From an uncultured Blautia sp. (GTDB taxonomy: Bacteria; Bacillota; Clostridia; Lachnospirales; Lachnospiraceae), in contig CAKROW010000027.1 of the NCBI GenBank assembly GCA_934373235.1, positions 1 through 34,704 on the forward strand: 34,704 nt of DNA, read 5' to 3'. Positions 21,256 to 30,321 of the stretch are shown here, in pieces; within the stretch, counting starts at the first letter, position 1; each line of letters begins with the position of its first letter. Position numbers and translations under genes: made by a program. The notes below the pieces were generated by a model. The model saw only the letters and a program-made list of their open reading frames with translations, had not been told where the DNA came from and ran no database searches.

Positions 21256-23424
21256 TTACCAGGTGAAGCTTGAACTGTTTCCGTTAAGCATACTGATACA
21301 GTAATAATAGATCCGTTTATAGGTTTTTGTTGTGTAATGCAGACCATCGTCTGTTCCGCTGTCAGTACCAGTCTTGGAATCATCGGTACTGTAGCCGCGT
21401 TTCATAAGGATACTGTAAGTATCAAAATACGTACAGGTTCCGCTGAGCCCGCTCTTGATAGCACTGTTAAATGCACGTATATCCTGCTCTTTTCGTACTG
21501 CACGCCCCATAAGCTGACGCATCTGACTGTTGACCGGATTTACGGACATATAGAAAAGCTTGCAGTTCTTTGCTTTTAAAGCAGGGGCGATCTGTTTGAT
21601 ATAGTTGATATAGTTTGCTGAGCTGTCAAGATCGTTGACTCCCATGTTAAAGATAATTGCAGTTGGCCTGGAACCTGTCCTGATCTTTTTGAGAAGCTGT
21701 GAATATCCCTCACTCATGAACCAGCTCAGTCCCTCTCCCTCTGCTGCAACAAAAGATACGCCCTGAAGTGCTGAACTTCCAAGCTGTTTTTCCAGCGTTG
21801 ATGCCATTCTGGCTGTACGGGAATCTCCTACAAAGATCACCTGGCTGTACCGTCTCTGACGGTCAAGTCTTGCCATTTCACCTGCTGCAATATTTTTCTC
21901 CCTTGTGCGGTTAAATACTACCGCATACAGTCTGGTATTTCCATTTACCTTCAGAAGCTCTCCGGCCTCATAATCCGGATTTGCAGAGGATCCGCTCCGG
22001 CGGCTCTTGCTCCATCCCATAAATGTGTATCCACTTGCATTGGCTGCTGTTGGAAGACGGAGATAATTACCTTTACCCATGGTTACTGACTTCCATAGTT
22101 TGCCGTTGGATTTATACAGGTACACAGTTGCGGATTTTTCCTGGGAAGCATAGAGCTTCAGATTCTTGGTTGCCTTATATTTGCCTCCTGCTTTATATAT
22201 CCTGGTACCATTCTGTGAGGTTTTCCAGCCAAGACTTACATAGCCCTTCCTTGATGGTACTGCAGGAAGTGTAAAATAGGTTCCTTCTTCTACTTTTTTA
22301 TTCAGTGCCTGGTATGCAGAACTGGTTGTTCCATCTCCCATATAGAAGGTAAGTGTGTAATATTTACTCTTCTTACGTACTGCATAAAATGTAGTGCTTT
22401 TTGTGATCTTTACTTTGCTTCCGGCTTTGTATATAGCAGTACTTCCACCCTTTACATTTGTCCATCCAAGATTTTTGTAGCCTGCTGCCTTTGGTACCGA
22501 TGGCAGCGTAATGGTGGCATTTTTCGCTGTGTACTGTGTCAGCTTTGCATATGCCTGTGCAGTACTTGTTCCGCTGTTGTTGCTGAATTTAACTGTGTAG
22601 GGAAGCCTTTTTCTCACTGCATAGAACGTAACATTTTTCCTTACTGTAACAGTCTTTCCGGCTGAATATTCTGATCGCGTGGCGTTTTTCTTGGTAGACC
22701 AGCCAAGATTCTGATATCCTGCTACTGACGGAACTACCGGAAGTTTTACCCTGCTTCCTTTTGCCACTTCCATATTCAGTGCCTTCATGGCTGAGTTACC
22801 GGATCCATTGGAATTCAGGAAAGTAACTGTCATTTTTGCATAACGGATAATATAAAGCTTTGTATTCTTCGTTATCTTCAGACTGGAATCGATCTTATAC
22901 TTTACACTTGTACTGCCCTTTGCAGTAGTCCACCCTTTATTTATATATTTCGTTGAATTGATGTCCGGAAGTGTTACATAAGTTCCCTCCACAACTGCCA
23001 CAGAACTTAAACTGGAAGTTCCGGAATTATTATAAAAAGTTACTGTGCAAAGGCTTGTTCCATAAAAAGTAAGCACATTTTTTTTCAGATAACCATTCCA
23101 GTCTTTTTCTGCAATTTTCACTCTGGAACCAGCCGCAAAAAATACAGAGTCATCTACTGCTGTATTGGCATCTACCTTCCATCCGCTTCCGCTTAATCTG
23201 TTATTTCCCGGCACAGACGGAAGGACAATGGTGGTTCCATCTGCAACTTTTTTCTGAAGACTGGTGTATACTGTCTTTCCGGCACTGTCCGCAAAACGAA
23301 CGGTTATGGTTGTAGTCGCAGCTTCTGCTGTCTTTGTGCTTCCCGGCACAAAGAGCATTACGGCCAGCGCTGCCATCATAAAGATCCATTTCAGGGCAAG
23401 CTTAATCTTCCCTGTATTATTCAT
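21256..23424 (-). CDS. Secreted InlB-B-repeat protein with SGNH hydrolase domain
   Basis: Large extracellular protein (722 aa). After a signal peptide (WIFMMAALAVMLFVPG ... AEAA) come six InlB-B/Listeria-Bacteroides-type repeats, each opening with a TVTFYNNSG-like strand (near residues 40, 127, 198, 276, 356, 433) and containing a GW pair. The last 190 residues are an SGNH/GDSL esterase: block I GDSR at 533-536, GVND at 595-598, and catalytic D693/H696 in DGLHY. Cell-surface deacetylation or deacylation is plausible. No LPXTG or transmembrane anchor follows. The ATG at 23424, eight bases after AGGAG, is preferred to the upstream GTG. Confidence 0.88.
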   Translation of the reverse strand: MNNTGKIKLALKWIFMMAALAVMLFVPGSTKTAEAATTTITVRFADSAGKTVYTSLQKKVADGTTIVLPSVPGNNRLSGSGWKVDANTAVDDSVFFAAGSRVKIAEKDWNGYLKKNVLTFYGTSLCTVTFYNNSGTSSLSSVAVVEGTYVTLPDINSTKYINKGWTTAKGSTSVKYKIDSSLKITKNTKLYIIRYAKMTVTFLNSNGSGNSAMKALNMEVAKGSRVKLPVVPSVAGYQNLGWSTKKNATRSEYSAGKTVTVRKNVTFYAVRKRLPYTVKFSNNSGTSTAQAYAKLTQYTAKNATITLPSVPKAAGYKNLGWTNVKGGSTAIYKAGSKVKITKSTTFYAVRKKSKYYTLTFYMGDGTTSSAYQALNKKVEEGTYFTLPAVPSRKGYVSLGWKTSQNGTRIYKAGGKYKATKNLKLYASQEKSATVYLYKSNGKLWKSVTMGKGNYLRLPTAANASGYTFMGWSKSRRSGSSANPDYEAGELLKVNGNTRLYAVVFNRTREKNIAAGEMARLDRQRRYSQVIFVGDSRTARMASTLEKQLGSSALQGVSFVAAEGEGLSWFMSEGYSQLLKKIRTGSRPTAIIFNMGVNDLDSSANYINYIKQIAPALKAKNCKLFYMSVNPVNSQMRQLMGRAVRKEQDIRAFNSAIKSGLSGTCTYFDTYSILMKRGYSTDDSKTGTDSGTDDGLHYTTKTYKRIYYYCISMLNGNSSSFTW

Positions 23425-23463
23425 AATTATCACTCCTAATTTCAGATATGATTCTCTAAAGTA

Positions 23464-23495
23464 TGTTTGAAAAAAGCTTTCTTCAGATTTTCAAA
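23464..23495. other. Inverted repeat upstream of the SGNH gene
   Basis: GTTTGAAAA and TTTTCAAAC bracket about 14 bases in the 150-base gap before the SGNH gene. It may be a hairpin in the leader, an operator or the end of the galT transcript. No clear promoter was found beside it. Confidence 0.3.
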
Positions 23496-23577
23496 CAGGC
23501 TCTGGTCTGTAATCTGGGAAAATCTGCCCTGAATATGTAAATACCTGTCTGTAAAACAAACATTCACCTTTGATATC

Positions 23578-25068
23578 TTATAAGGTATTTACGAATCTCA
23601 TAAATGCATCTCTTCCTTCTGGTGTACATTTGTAAACACCTGCATCTTCAAGAACATGTACAAATACATTTCCAACTTCTTTGCGAAGGATATCCTGGAT
23701 ATTGTCTTTATCGATCTTGTCATATTCAGGCAAAAATTCAGCGACCCATGCCGCATGCTTCCGGATCTTCTCATTGGAAGCAATATCTTTACCTTCCAGA
23801 ATGTATTCTTCCAGAAGCTCCAGCTCCTCCTTAAGTCTTGCAGGAAGGACTGCCAGACCCATGACCTCGATCAGACCGATATTTTCCTTCTTGATGTGAT
23901 GATAGCATGCATGCGGATGATATACTCCAAGAGGATTTTCCTCTGTGGTGATGTTATTTCTCAGCGTCAGATCCAGCTCAAAGATGTCCCCCTTTTTCCT
24001 TGCAATAGGTGTAATAGTATTGTGAGGTTCTCCGTCTGTTTCCGCAAAAATAAATGCTTTCTCATCTGTATAGCCTCTCCATTTTGCAAGGATATGAGTT
24101 GCCAGATCGATCAGCTTCTTCTCATCCTTATGGCGGATACGCAATACTGAAAGAGGCCATTTAACGATTCCAGCCTCCACGTCTTCATATCCCGGAATTG
24201 TCACATTCTTCTCAACAGGCGCATTTGCCATGGCAAATGTATAATGTCCCCCCTGGAAATGATCATGGCTTAAAATAGATCCTCCTACAATAGGAAGGTC
24301 CGCATTGGAACCAAGGAAATAGTGCGGAAACAGCTTCACAAAATCAAAGAGCTTGATAAATGTGTTTCTTTCGATCTTCATAGGAGTATGGGAACAGTTA
24401 AACACAATGCAGTGCTCATTATAATATACATACGGTGAATACTGGAATCCCCACGGAGAGTCATTAATAGTGACAGGAATGATCCTATGGTTCTCTCTGG
24501 CCGGATGGTTTACCCGACCTGCATAGCCTTCATTCTCAGGGCAGAGCAGGCATTTCGGATAGCTACTGGATTTTGCCAGCTTGGCTGCTGCAATGGCTTT
24601 GGGATCCTTCTCGGGTTTGGAAAGATTAATGGTGATATCGATTTTTCCATATTCGCTGTCTACTGTCCATTTTTGGTCTTTTTTTACACGATAGCGTCGG
24701 ATATAATTGCTGTCCTGACTGAGCTTGTAGAAATAATCCGTAGCTTTCTCCGGATCTTCCTTATATCTGTCCCAGAATTCCTTCTGTACCTGAGCCGGAC
24801 GCGGCATAAGGCAGTTCATCAGTTTTGTGTCAAAAAGATCACGGTAAACCACACTGTCCTCGATCAGTCCTCTCTTTACAGCCTCATCCAGAAGTTCACT
24901 CAGGGTTTCCTCCAGATCAATGTCAGCATACTCTTCTTCCGGCTCTGTATACTCATCTTCTCCAAATACCTCCAGAAGAAGATTTGTCGCGTAGATCCGT
25001 TCACATTCCGGTGTGATACCAGTTTCCACTCCATACTGTACCAGTTTTTTGATGCTTTTACTTAACAT
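23578..25068 (-). CDS. galT: UDP-glucose--hexose-1-phosphate uridylyltransferase, class II
   Basis: Leloir-pathway enzyme exchanging UMP between UDP-glucose and galactose-1-phosphate. It belongs to the Firmicutes class II GalT family (496 aa, longer than the roughly 350-aa class I enzyme). Landmarks are CLMPRPAQVQKEFW, YPKCLLCPENEGYAGRVNHP, and the nucleotidylation motif GGSILSHDHFQGGHYTF. AAAGGGG precedes the ATG. No galK or galE is in the window; it follows the 818-aa membrane-anchored protein by 99 bases on the same strand, a gap that contains a small TTGCG-GAA-CGCAA hairpin but no obvious promoter. Confidence 0.96.
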   Translation of the reverse strand: MLSKSIKKLVQYGVETGITPECERIYATNLLLEVFGEDEYTEPEEEYADIDLEETLSELLDEAVKRGLIEDSVVYRDLFDTKLMNCLMPRPAQVQKEFWDRYKEDPEKATDYFYKLSQDSNYIRRYRVKKDQKWTVDSEYGKIDITINLSKPEKDPKAIAAAKLAKSSSYPKCLLCPENEGYAGRVNHPARENHRIIPVTINDSPWGFQYSPYVYYNEHCIVFNCSHTPMKIERNTFIKLFDFVKLFPHYFLGSNADLPIVGGSILSHDHFQGGHYTFAMANAPVEKNVTIPGYEDVEAGIVKWPLSVLRIRHKDEKKLIDLATHILAKWRGYTDEKAFIFAETDGEPHNTITPIARKKGDIFELDLTLRNNITTEENPLGVYHPHACYHHIKKENIGLIEVMGLAVLPARLKEELELLEEYILEGKDIASNEKIRKHAAWVAEFLPEYDKIDKDNIQDILRKEVGNVFVHVLEDAGVYKCTPEGRDAFMRFVNTL

Positions 25069-25163
25069 GTTTTTACCCCTTTCCCATTGCAGTTATTTTG
25101 CGTTCCGCAACAAATCCGGCATACAGACCTCTGCTGCCAGATCTGCACGGAAAATTTTATGTC

Positions 25164-25182
25164 AACGTTACTCTGTAACGTT
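25164..25182. other. Perfect inverted repeat spanning a stop codon
   Basis: AACGTTAC-TCT-GTAACGTT overlaps the stop (25168-25170) of the 818-aa gene. On the minus strand the bases after it read GACATAAAATTTT, so termination would be weak. It could slow polymerase or protect mRNA between this gene and galT. Confidence 0.4.
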
Positions 25183-27624
25183 TTCAATGTAGGTAAGAAA
25201 TACGTTCCCCGCACTTTTGAAAAGTGCTGTACTGTCATTCATTCCATATGGGCTTGTCTGACCTGTGGACGGATCATAGAGATAGGTATTATATTCATCA
25301 TATCCTACGATCACTACACTGGTATCTGCCCCTGTCTTGGCAATGACAGGTCTCTGTGCACTTATCTCATAAAGAACGCTCTCCAGCGAACAACCTGTAA
25401 GGTCGATAACCGTACCATCTTCTCCCAGTCCATCCTGAAGCTCGCTCTTTTTCCAGGAAGCTGACTTAAATATATCCGAAATATCATCTGTATTCAACTG
25501 TATCTGTGTCTTTTTATTTCCCCGCTCCCATACATACTGCTGGGCACGGTTCAGTACAACTCCGGTTTTGGCATTTGCCCTTCTTATTGCTGCTGCCGGA
25601 TCCGTGTAGGTCATATCAAGCTTTCCACCTGCATACACATAATAAACTTCTCCCTGCGGCACTTTGGTATCCAGTAGCACCGCATCATTGTCTGTACTTT
25701 GTATCTTTGCAGAGATCACAAGAGGTTTATCTGTTGCAGGCTTGGTCTGAAGTGCCAGGCGGACCATGGTTCCTGTTCTGGATGTAGAAGTAAGCTCAAT
25801 CTCTGTCTGGCTGGCAGAAGCCACCTTATTGTTCATGATATTATCTTTTTTCTGTACAGTATAGGTATTTCCAGATTTTGCGGAAAGTTCAAACTCTGCG
25901 AGTGTACTGCCAACAGTCGCTTTGGTTATATAAAGTCCGTCCTGATGGTACTCCTTTTTCAGTTCACCCTCAAAGCTTTCTATGCGTACAGTACTGATTC
26001 CCTCGGTGCTGTGGCCGTTATCATCAGTCAGAATATCCTCATTGGAAAGAAGTCCGTAAACCAGATCCTCATTAAGGAAGCCCAGCACACGAAGTCTCTG
26101 CCCTTTGGAGGGCTTCAGTATCCTGATCTCTGCGGTATCAAAATCAACTTCCCTGATCCTGCCCTTTTCGTCTCCTGTGACTACCAGCCATGCAGCATGT
26201 GCATTACTGTCTGAAACCTTAAAATAATTCTGCCGGATTCCTTCTTCCAGTACCTGGGACTCTCCGCTTTCCACATCAACTTGATAAAGTTTCTGTGCAA
26301 AGAGAAGGAATAACTGATTGTTGCTGTTTACATAAGTAAGAGTTCCCAGATCTTTTTTCAGGAACTGATATGATTCTGTACTGGGTATGAAAGCTTTTTC
26401 TTCCACAACATTCCTGTCACTGTTGTAATGATACACGCAGACACCGCTGTATCCTTCGTGCAGGCCACGGTTCATATAACCATACAACACAAAATCCATA
26501 TCTCCATTATCATCAACGCGAATGATCTTAATATCATGTTCATTCCGGGCATCTCTGGAATCTCCATCTGATTCCTTACGGAAGCTGAAGATCCTGTTTA
26601 TCTTTCCTCCTCCCGGTGAATATGACCAGAGATCTCCTGCCTGTACAAAAGCAATAACCGAGCCTTCCGTACTTGTTGTGTAAGTCACATCTCTGTCTCT
26701 GACTCCCAGAAGAATTCCCTTATCTGACACAACAGACATAGTCGGGTCAAAAATACTGGTTGCCGATCTCTGAAAATCCAGAAGCATGATCCTTGTCTCC
26801 GTGTATCTCATACGGTAAAATTCTGTCACATCATAAACTTCTGTTCCACCGCTGTCGTTATCTGCCGTAATCTGGTATTTCAGCGTAATGCTTGCAGTTG
26901 TTTCATTAATCTCGTTAATGGTTGGCACACCTCTCAGCCGCAGCTTGGGAGCCAGAGATCCCCAGCTTATATTGCTGAGTCCGGAATTGATATTCACATT
27001 GTTAAAGTTAGTTCCGGAAGTTGTATCCTGCTCCTCCAGATACCCGGACAGGGAATCTGCTTCCATCTTATCCAGGCATTTGGCAGAAAACTCATTCACA
27101 AACTTAAGATAGGATTCTGTATTCAACTGGCTTCTTGAAACCACTCTTGTATAGTAATAGGCTTCTCCATCACCGGTATCCAGAGTGATCTGAAGTGAAT
27201 ACTCCTGGTTCATCCTGAGATCACTGCTGATCTCAATGGCAGTGCTCAGGTACCCGTTATCCTCTTTTGTAAGATTTTTGATCTTTCTGTTTTCCATGAC
27301 CTTGCTGCCATCAGAAGTACGTATTTCATATGAAAGGCCGGAAACCTTTTCCTCGTAAGGCTTTATAAGAAAAGTAAGCTGTTTGGTGGTATCCAGCGGA
27401 GTAATACTGTCCCTGGAAAAATCAGCCTGCATCTGCTGTCTGTAACCATACATGATATTTGCAGATGTATCTCCGATTCTGACCATTACTTCCGGAAGGG
27501 TCGCATCATTCATATCTGACCGATTATCTGTAGTCTGATTATTATTCATAAGGATTGCGGATACCGCAACTCCAAGTACAAAGATCAAAAGAAGAATCGC
27601 AGCTTTGCGTATGAATTTTTTCAT
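25168..27624 (-). CDS. 818-aa membrane-anchored protein with C39-like C-terminus
   Basis: Unrecognised extracytoplasmic protein. One N-terminal hydrophobic helix (residues 8-26, preceded by KKFIRK) anchors or exports it. The middle (about 330-560) consists of short beta-rich stretches such as TLTYVNSNNQLFLLFAQKLY and VDVESGESQV that look like a beta-propeller. The end (SLESVLYEISAQRPVIAK ... SVVIVGYDEYNTYLYDPSTG) resembles the second half of C39-like papain-fold peptidases, but the usual His before VVIVGYD is Ser and no Q...C nucleophile motif is seen, so it is probably not a peptidase. One base separates it from the methyltransferase stop and its ribosome site lies in that gene. Confidence 0.75.
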   Translation of the reverse strand: MKKFIRKAAILLLIFVLGVAVSAILMNNNQTTDNRSDMNDATLPEVMVRIGDTSANIMYGYRQQMQADFSRDSITPLDTTKQLTFLIKPYEEKVSGLSYEIRTSDGSKVMENRKIKNLTKEDNGYLSTAIEISSDLRMNQEYSLQITLDTGDGEAYYYTRVVSRSQLNTESYLKFVNEFSAKCLDKMEADSLSGYLEEQDTTSGTNFNNVNINSGLSNISWGSLAPKLRLRGVPTINEINETTASITLKYQITADNDSGGTEVYDVTEFYRMRYTETRIMLLDFQRSATSIFDPTMSVVSDKGILLGVRDRDVTYTTSTEGSVIAFVQAGDLWSYSPGGGKINRIFSFRKESDGDSRDARNEHDIKIIRVDDNGDMDFVLYGYMNRGLHEGYSGVCVYHYNSDRNVVEEKAFIPSTESYQFLKKDLGTLTYVNSNNQLFLLFAQKLYQVDVESGESQVLEEGIRQNYFKVSDSNAHAAWLVVTGDEKGRIREVDFDTAEIRILKPSKGQRLRVLGFLNEDLVYGLLSNEDILTDDNGHSTEGISTVRIESFEGELKKEYHQDGLYITKATVGSTLAEFELSAKSGNTYTVQKKDNIMNNKVASASQTEIELTSTSRTGTMVRLALQTKPATDKPLVISAKIQSTDNDAVLLDTKVPQGEVYYVYAGGKLDMTYTDPAAAIRRANAKTGVVLNRAQQYVWERGNKKTQIQLNTDDISDIFKSASWKKSELQDGLGEDGTVIDLTGCSLESVLYEISAQRPVIAKTGADTSVVIVGYDEYNTYLYDPSTGQTSPYGMNDSTALFKSAGNVFLTYIENVTE

Positions 27625-27625
27625 G

Positions 27626-28789
27626 TTATTCTCCCTTCTGTAACGGAACCTCTTCCGGATAAAGAAGCCTGTCCAGTGTAGGGGTCACATGAAGGGCTTT
27701 CATTGTCCCCGCAAAGCTTTCCCTTTCTTTGAATTTCCCTGTCCTGACCGCACGGATCAGGATATTCTTAGGTGTATGCTCCATATCGATAAATTCAAGA
27801 AGCTGCGTCTCATATCCTTTACTTTCCAGAAGCTCTGCACGGAGACCATCTGTGATCAGTGCAGCTATTCTCTCCTTAAGGATTCCATAATGAAGAACAG
27901 GCTGAAGAATATCATTCCTGATCTGTCTGTTTACTTCATGCTGACAACACGGCACAGAAAGAATAACCTGTGCTCCCCATTCTACGGCTTTGGCAAGGGC
28001 AAAGTCTGTCGCTGTATCGCAGGCATGAAGCGTTACCACCATGTCTACTGAGGAAACACCTTCAAATCCTGCAATATCTCCCTGACAAAATTTAAGTTTC
28101 TCATATCCATAGGACTGCGCCAGCTCGCTGCAGTGACGGATCACATCCTCCTTCAGATCGAGCCCGATGATCCTCACATCCAGATGTTCCAGTTCCCGCA
28201 GATAGTAGTACATGGCAAAAGTCAGATAGGATTTGCCGCATCCAAAATCCAGTATCGTGATCTCTCTGTCCTTAGGAAGCTTTGGGATAATATCCCTGAT
28301 AAATTCCAGAAACCTGTTGATCTGCCTGAATTTGTCATATCTTGAAGCAACAACCTTCCCTTCTCTGGTCATAACTCCCAGATCTACCATAAATGGCACC
28401 ATGGTACCTTCCTTAATTATATATTGTTTTACCCTGTTATGTGGTGCTATAGGTACCGGCTCTGTTGTGGCATGCTTCCTGGTTTTTACTGTAGCCTTCC
28501 CTTTCTTGCTAATCAGGATGCTGCCATCTGTATTTCGCCCGGTTATCTGAAGCTGGCGAAATTCATCCATTGCCGTCTCCAGATAAGCAATCATTTCTTC
28601 CCGGGTAAAATTCTTATGGTAAACCTTTGGTCCCTCAGTCATAGATGCCTGATAGCACAGTTTACCTTTCAGCTCTACAGGACGGAGCTTTACCTTGGAT
28701 GGACCTTCTCCTGTCCTGCGTCCGCTTAAAACAGCCTGTATAAGCTGCCTATTGATCTGTTCTTCCAAAAATTCCCTTATTATTTTCAT
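27626..28789 (-). CDS. Class I SAM-dependent methyltransferase
   Basis: Cytoplasmic methyltransferase (387-388 aa) with the SAM-binding motif I ILDFGCGKSYLTFAMYYYL centred at about 180-198, an acidic end of strand 2 (IIGLDLKEDVI), and a later SVPCCQHEVN segment like that in the METTL25/Trm13-type RNA methyltransferase superfamily. A specific substrate is not evident; RNA is inferred from the resemblance. The N-terminal 120 residues are an extra basic domain. The start is either GTG at 28792 or ATG at 28789; I chose the ATG, which has GGGAA a few bases upstream. It lies between the 164-aa gene and the 818-aa gene in one transcriptional direction. Confidence 0.85.
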   Translation of the reverse strand: MKIIREFLEEQINRQLIQAVLSGRRTGEGPSKVKLRPVELKGKLCYQASMTEGPKVYHKNFTREEMIAYLETAMDEFRQLQITGRNTDGSILISKKGKATVKTRKHATTEPVPIAPHNRVKQYIIKEGTMVPFMVDLGVMTREGKVVASRYDKFRQINRFLEFIRDIIPKLPKDREITILDFGCGKSYLTFAMYYYLRELEHLDVRIIGLDLKEDVIRHCSELAQSYGYEKLKFCQGDIAGFEGVSSVDMVVTLHACDTATDFALAKAVEWGAQVILSVPCCQHEVNRQIRNDILQPVLHYGILKERIAALITDGLRAELLESKGYETQLLEFIDMEHTPKNILIRAVRTGKFKERESFAGTMKALHVTPTLDRLLYPEEVPLQKGE

Positions 28790-28835
28790 CACATTCCCAT
28801 TTTATTTATAAGCTATTTAATTTTCTTATTTACGA

Positions 28836-29330
28836 TCAGAACCTGCGTCTGCACCGCTTTCTTCTGCATCGTCTTCTGGATATCTCCTGATATACCAGAA
28901 CTTCGATCAGATCATCCAGAAAACTGCCTGCAATTGCCTGAGCAGAGGCATCCGGCATAACCTCATCCCGGATAATACTGCAAAGATGATACAACATAAA
29001 GCGATCCGGATATTCATCATATAACCTGCTTCCTTCGTAATCCATAAGCTGGCACTGTTCCTGTGCTTTTTCCTGTATTTGTCTCGCCATATCCGGATAG
29101 TAAGATCTCATCAGGGCAAGTTCCTTTTCCTGTGCCCGTTCTTCTTCGTATAATTCTGCATCTCCCTGTGCTATATAAAACGGATAAAATTCTCTATATA
29201 TCATTCTGCTTGGAAGTCCTTTTTCTTTTATCTGTTTCATTATATGCAGAGTAAATGTAAGCTGACAATATACCATATCCGGACAGTGGTTCTGTATAAT
29301 CCATTTTTCAGTTTGTTGGAGTTCTGACAT
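28836..29330 (-). CDS. 164-aa protein with Arg/Cys-rich tail, function unknown
   Basis: I do not recognise this family. The product is mostly helical and acidic, rich in Tyr, Met and Gln (LMRSYYPDMARQIQEKAQEQ), without signal peptide or membrane segment. It ends abruptly in a strongly basic stretch RRRCRRKRCRRRF, which could contact RNA or membranes or act as a sorting tail. Start is the ATG eleven bases after the mtnN stop; no good ribosome site is visible, so translation is presumably coupled to mtnN. Downstream is the methyltransferase gene. Confidence 0.7.
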   Translation of the reverse strand: MSELQQTEKWIIQNHCPDMVYCQLTFTLHIMKQIKEKGLPSRMIYREFYPFYIAQGDAELYEEERAQEKELALMRSYYPDMARQIQEKAQEQCQLMDYEGSRLYDEYPDRFMLYHLCSIIRDEVMPDASAQAIAGSFLDDLIEVLVYQEISRRRCRRKRCRRRF

Positions 29331-29341
29331 ATTATGGCTGC

Positions 29342-30043
29342 CTATGCCATTTTCTTTAACATTCCCCTTGTCAGACGTACACTGTGTTCAATAGCAAGCT
29401 TCTCAAAAGCAGGATAATCCATATTCGCACTGTCATCTGCTTTGTCAGAAATCGCACGGATAATAAGGAATGGTACTCCATTAAGATGAGCAGCCTGTCC
29501 GATTGCTGCCCCTTCCATCTCTACTGCATAGGCATGGAACTCATTTACAATATTATCTTTCACATCATGGGAGCAGATAAACTGATCTCCGGATGCAATT
29601 CTTCCCTCAAATACCTGAATATCCGGATTTACCTCATTACATACTTCATGAGCAACCTTTCTCAGGACCTCATCTGCCTGGAAAGAAAACTCTTTCATCT
29701 GCGGAATCTGTCCCTTGGGATATCCAAAACCGGTTGCGTCCATGTCGTGATGAAGTACATCTGTGGAAAGTACAATATCTCCAATATTGATATCATTATT
29801 CAGGCTGCCTGCAATACCTGTATTGATCACAGCCTCAGCCTGAAACAGATCTGCCAGAATCTGTACACAGATACCCGCATTTACCTTTCCGATTCCGGAA
29901 CGGACTACAACTGCCTTCTTACCTTCGAGAACACCCTCATAAAAATCCATCCCTGCACGGGTTGTGATCTTTACCTCAGTCATGACTTCCTTGAGTCTGG
30001 AAACCTCTTCTTCCATAGCTCCTATAATTCCAACACATTTCAT
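29342..30043 (-). CDS. mtnN: 5'-methylthioadenosine/S-adenosylhomocysteine nucleosidase
   Basis: Nucleosidase that cleaves adenine from MTA and SAH, recycling by-products of SAM-dependent methylation and polyamine synthesis. 233 aa, full length. The catalytic acid-base residues are in place: the Glu at 12 (IGAMEEE), M176-E177 in AVEMEGAAIGQ, and D200 in RAISDKAD; GIAGSL at 76-81 binds the ribose. GTGAGG precedes the ATG. First gene of the minus-strand run that includes a SAM-dependent methyltransferase two genes on, a functional fit because MTases release SAH. Confidence 0.97.
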   Translation of the reverse strand: MKCVGIIGAMEEEVSRLKEVMTEVKITTRAGMDFYEGVLEGKKAVVVRSGIGKVNAGICVQILADLFQAEAVINTGIAGSLNNDINIGDIVLSTDVLHHDMDATGFGYPKGQIPQMKEFSFQADEVLRKVAHEVCNEVNPDIQVFEGRIASGDQFICSHDVKDNIVNEFHAYAVEMEGAAIGQAAHLNGVPFLIIRAISDKADDSANMDYPAFEKLAIEHSVRLTRGMLKKMA

Positions 30044-30089
30044 GTTAATATCCTCACTTTCTCATAGCTCTTTACAAAATATCCTTTAT

Positions 30090-30141
30090 ATTATAACAAA
30101 TTTTATTTTTTATGGAAACTTTTTTTCGGAAATGATATAAT
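30090..30141. promoter_or_regulatory. Back-to-back promoters sharing one -35 hexamer
   Basis: The hexamer TGGAAA (30113-30118) reads as -35 on both strands. Minus: TTTCCA, 17 bases, TATAAT (30090-30095), for mtnN. Plus: TGGAAA, 17 bases, TATAAT (30136-30141), for the TSCPD gene. Both -10 boxes are perfect. Polymerase could not occupy both at once. Confidence 0.55.
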
Positions 30142-30153
30142 CGAAATGTGCAT

Positions 30154-30321
30154 ATGGAAGAAATACAGCAGTTTACCCCACTCTGCGCAAACTGCTATAT
30201 CAGAAAATGCAACGGTTCAGCAGATTTAAAGTTCTGCCTGAAGAACCATTACCATAATTACACTTTACAGGAGGATTCAAATGCTTTACAAAACAAAAGG
30301 TGTCTGCGCTCAGAGTATTGA
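30154..30321 (+). CDS. Possible leaderless Cys-rich small ORF
   Basis: A 55-aa frame beginning ATG at 30154, about six bases after the expected transcription start from the TATAAT at 30136-30141, with no ribosome site. The product has a Cys4 arrangement LCANCYIRKCNGSADLKFC (C-x2-C-x4-C-x8-C), as in small zinc or Fe-S knuckles. It overlaps the start of the TSCPD gene by 41 bases in another frame and contains that gene's AGGAGG. The cysteine pattern suggests a real protein; a mere untranslated leader is the alternative. Confidence 0.35.
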   Translation: MEEIQQFTPLCANCYIRKCNGSADLKFCLKNHYHNYTLQEDSNALQNKRCLRSEY

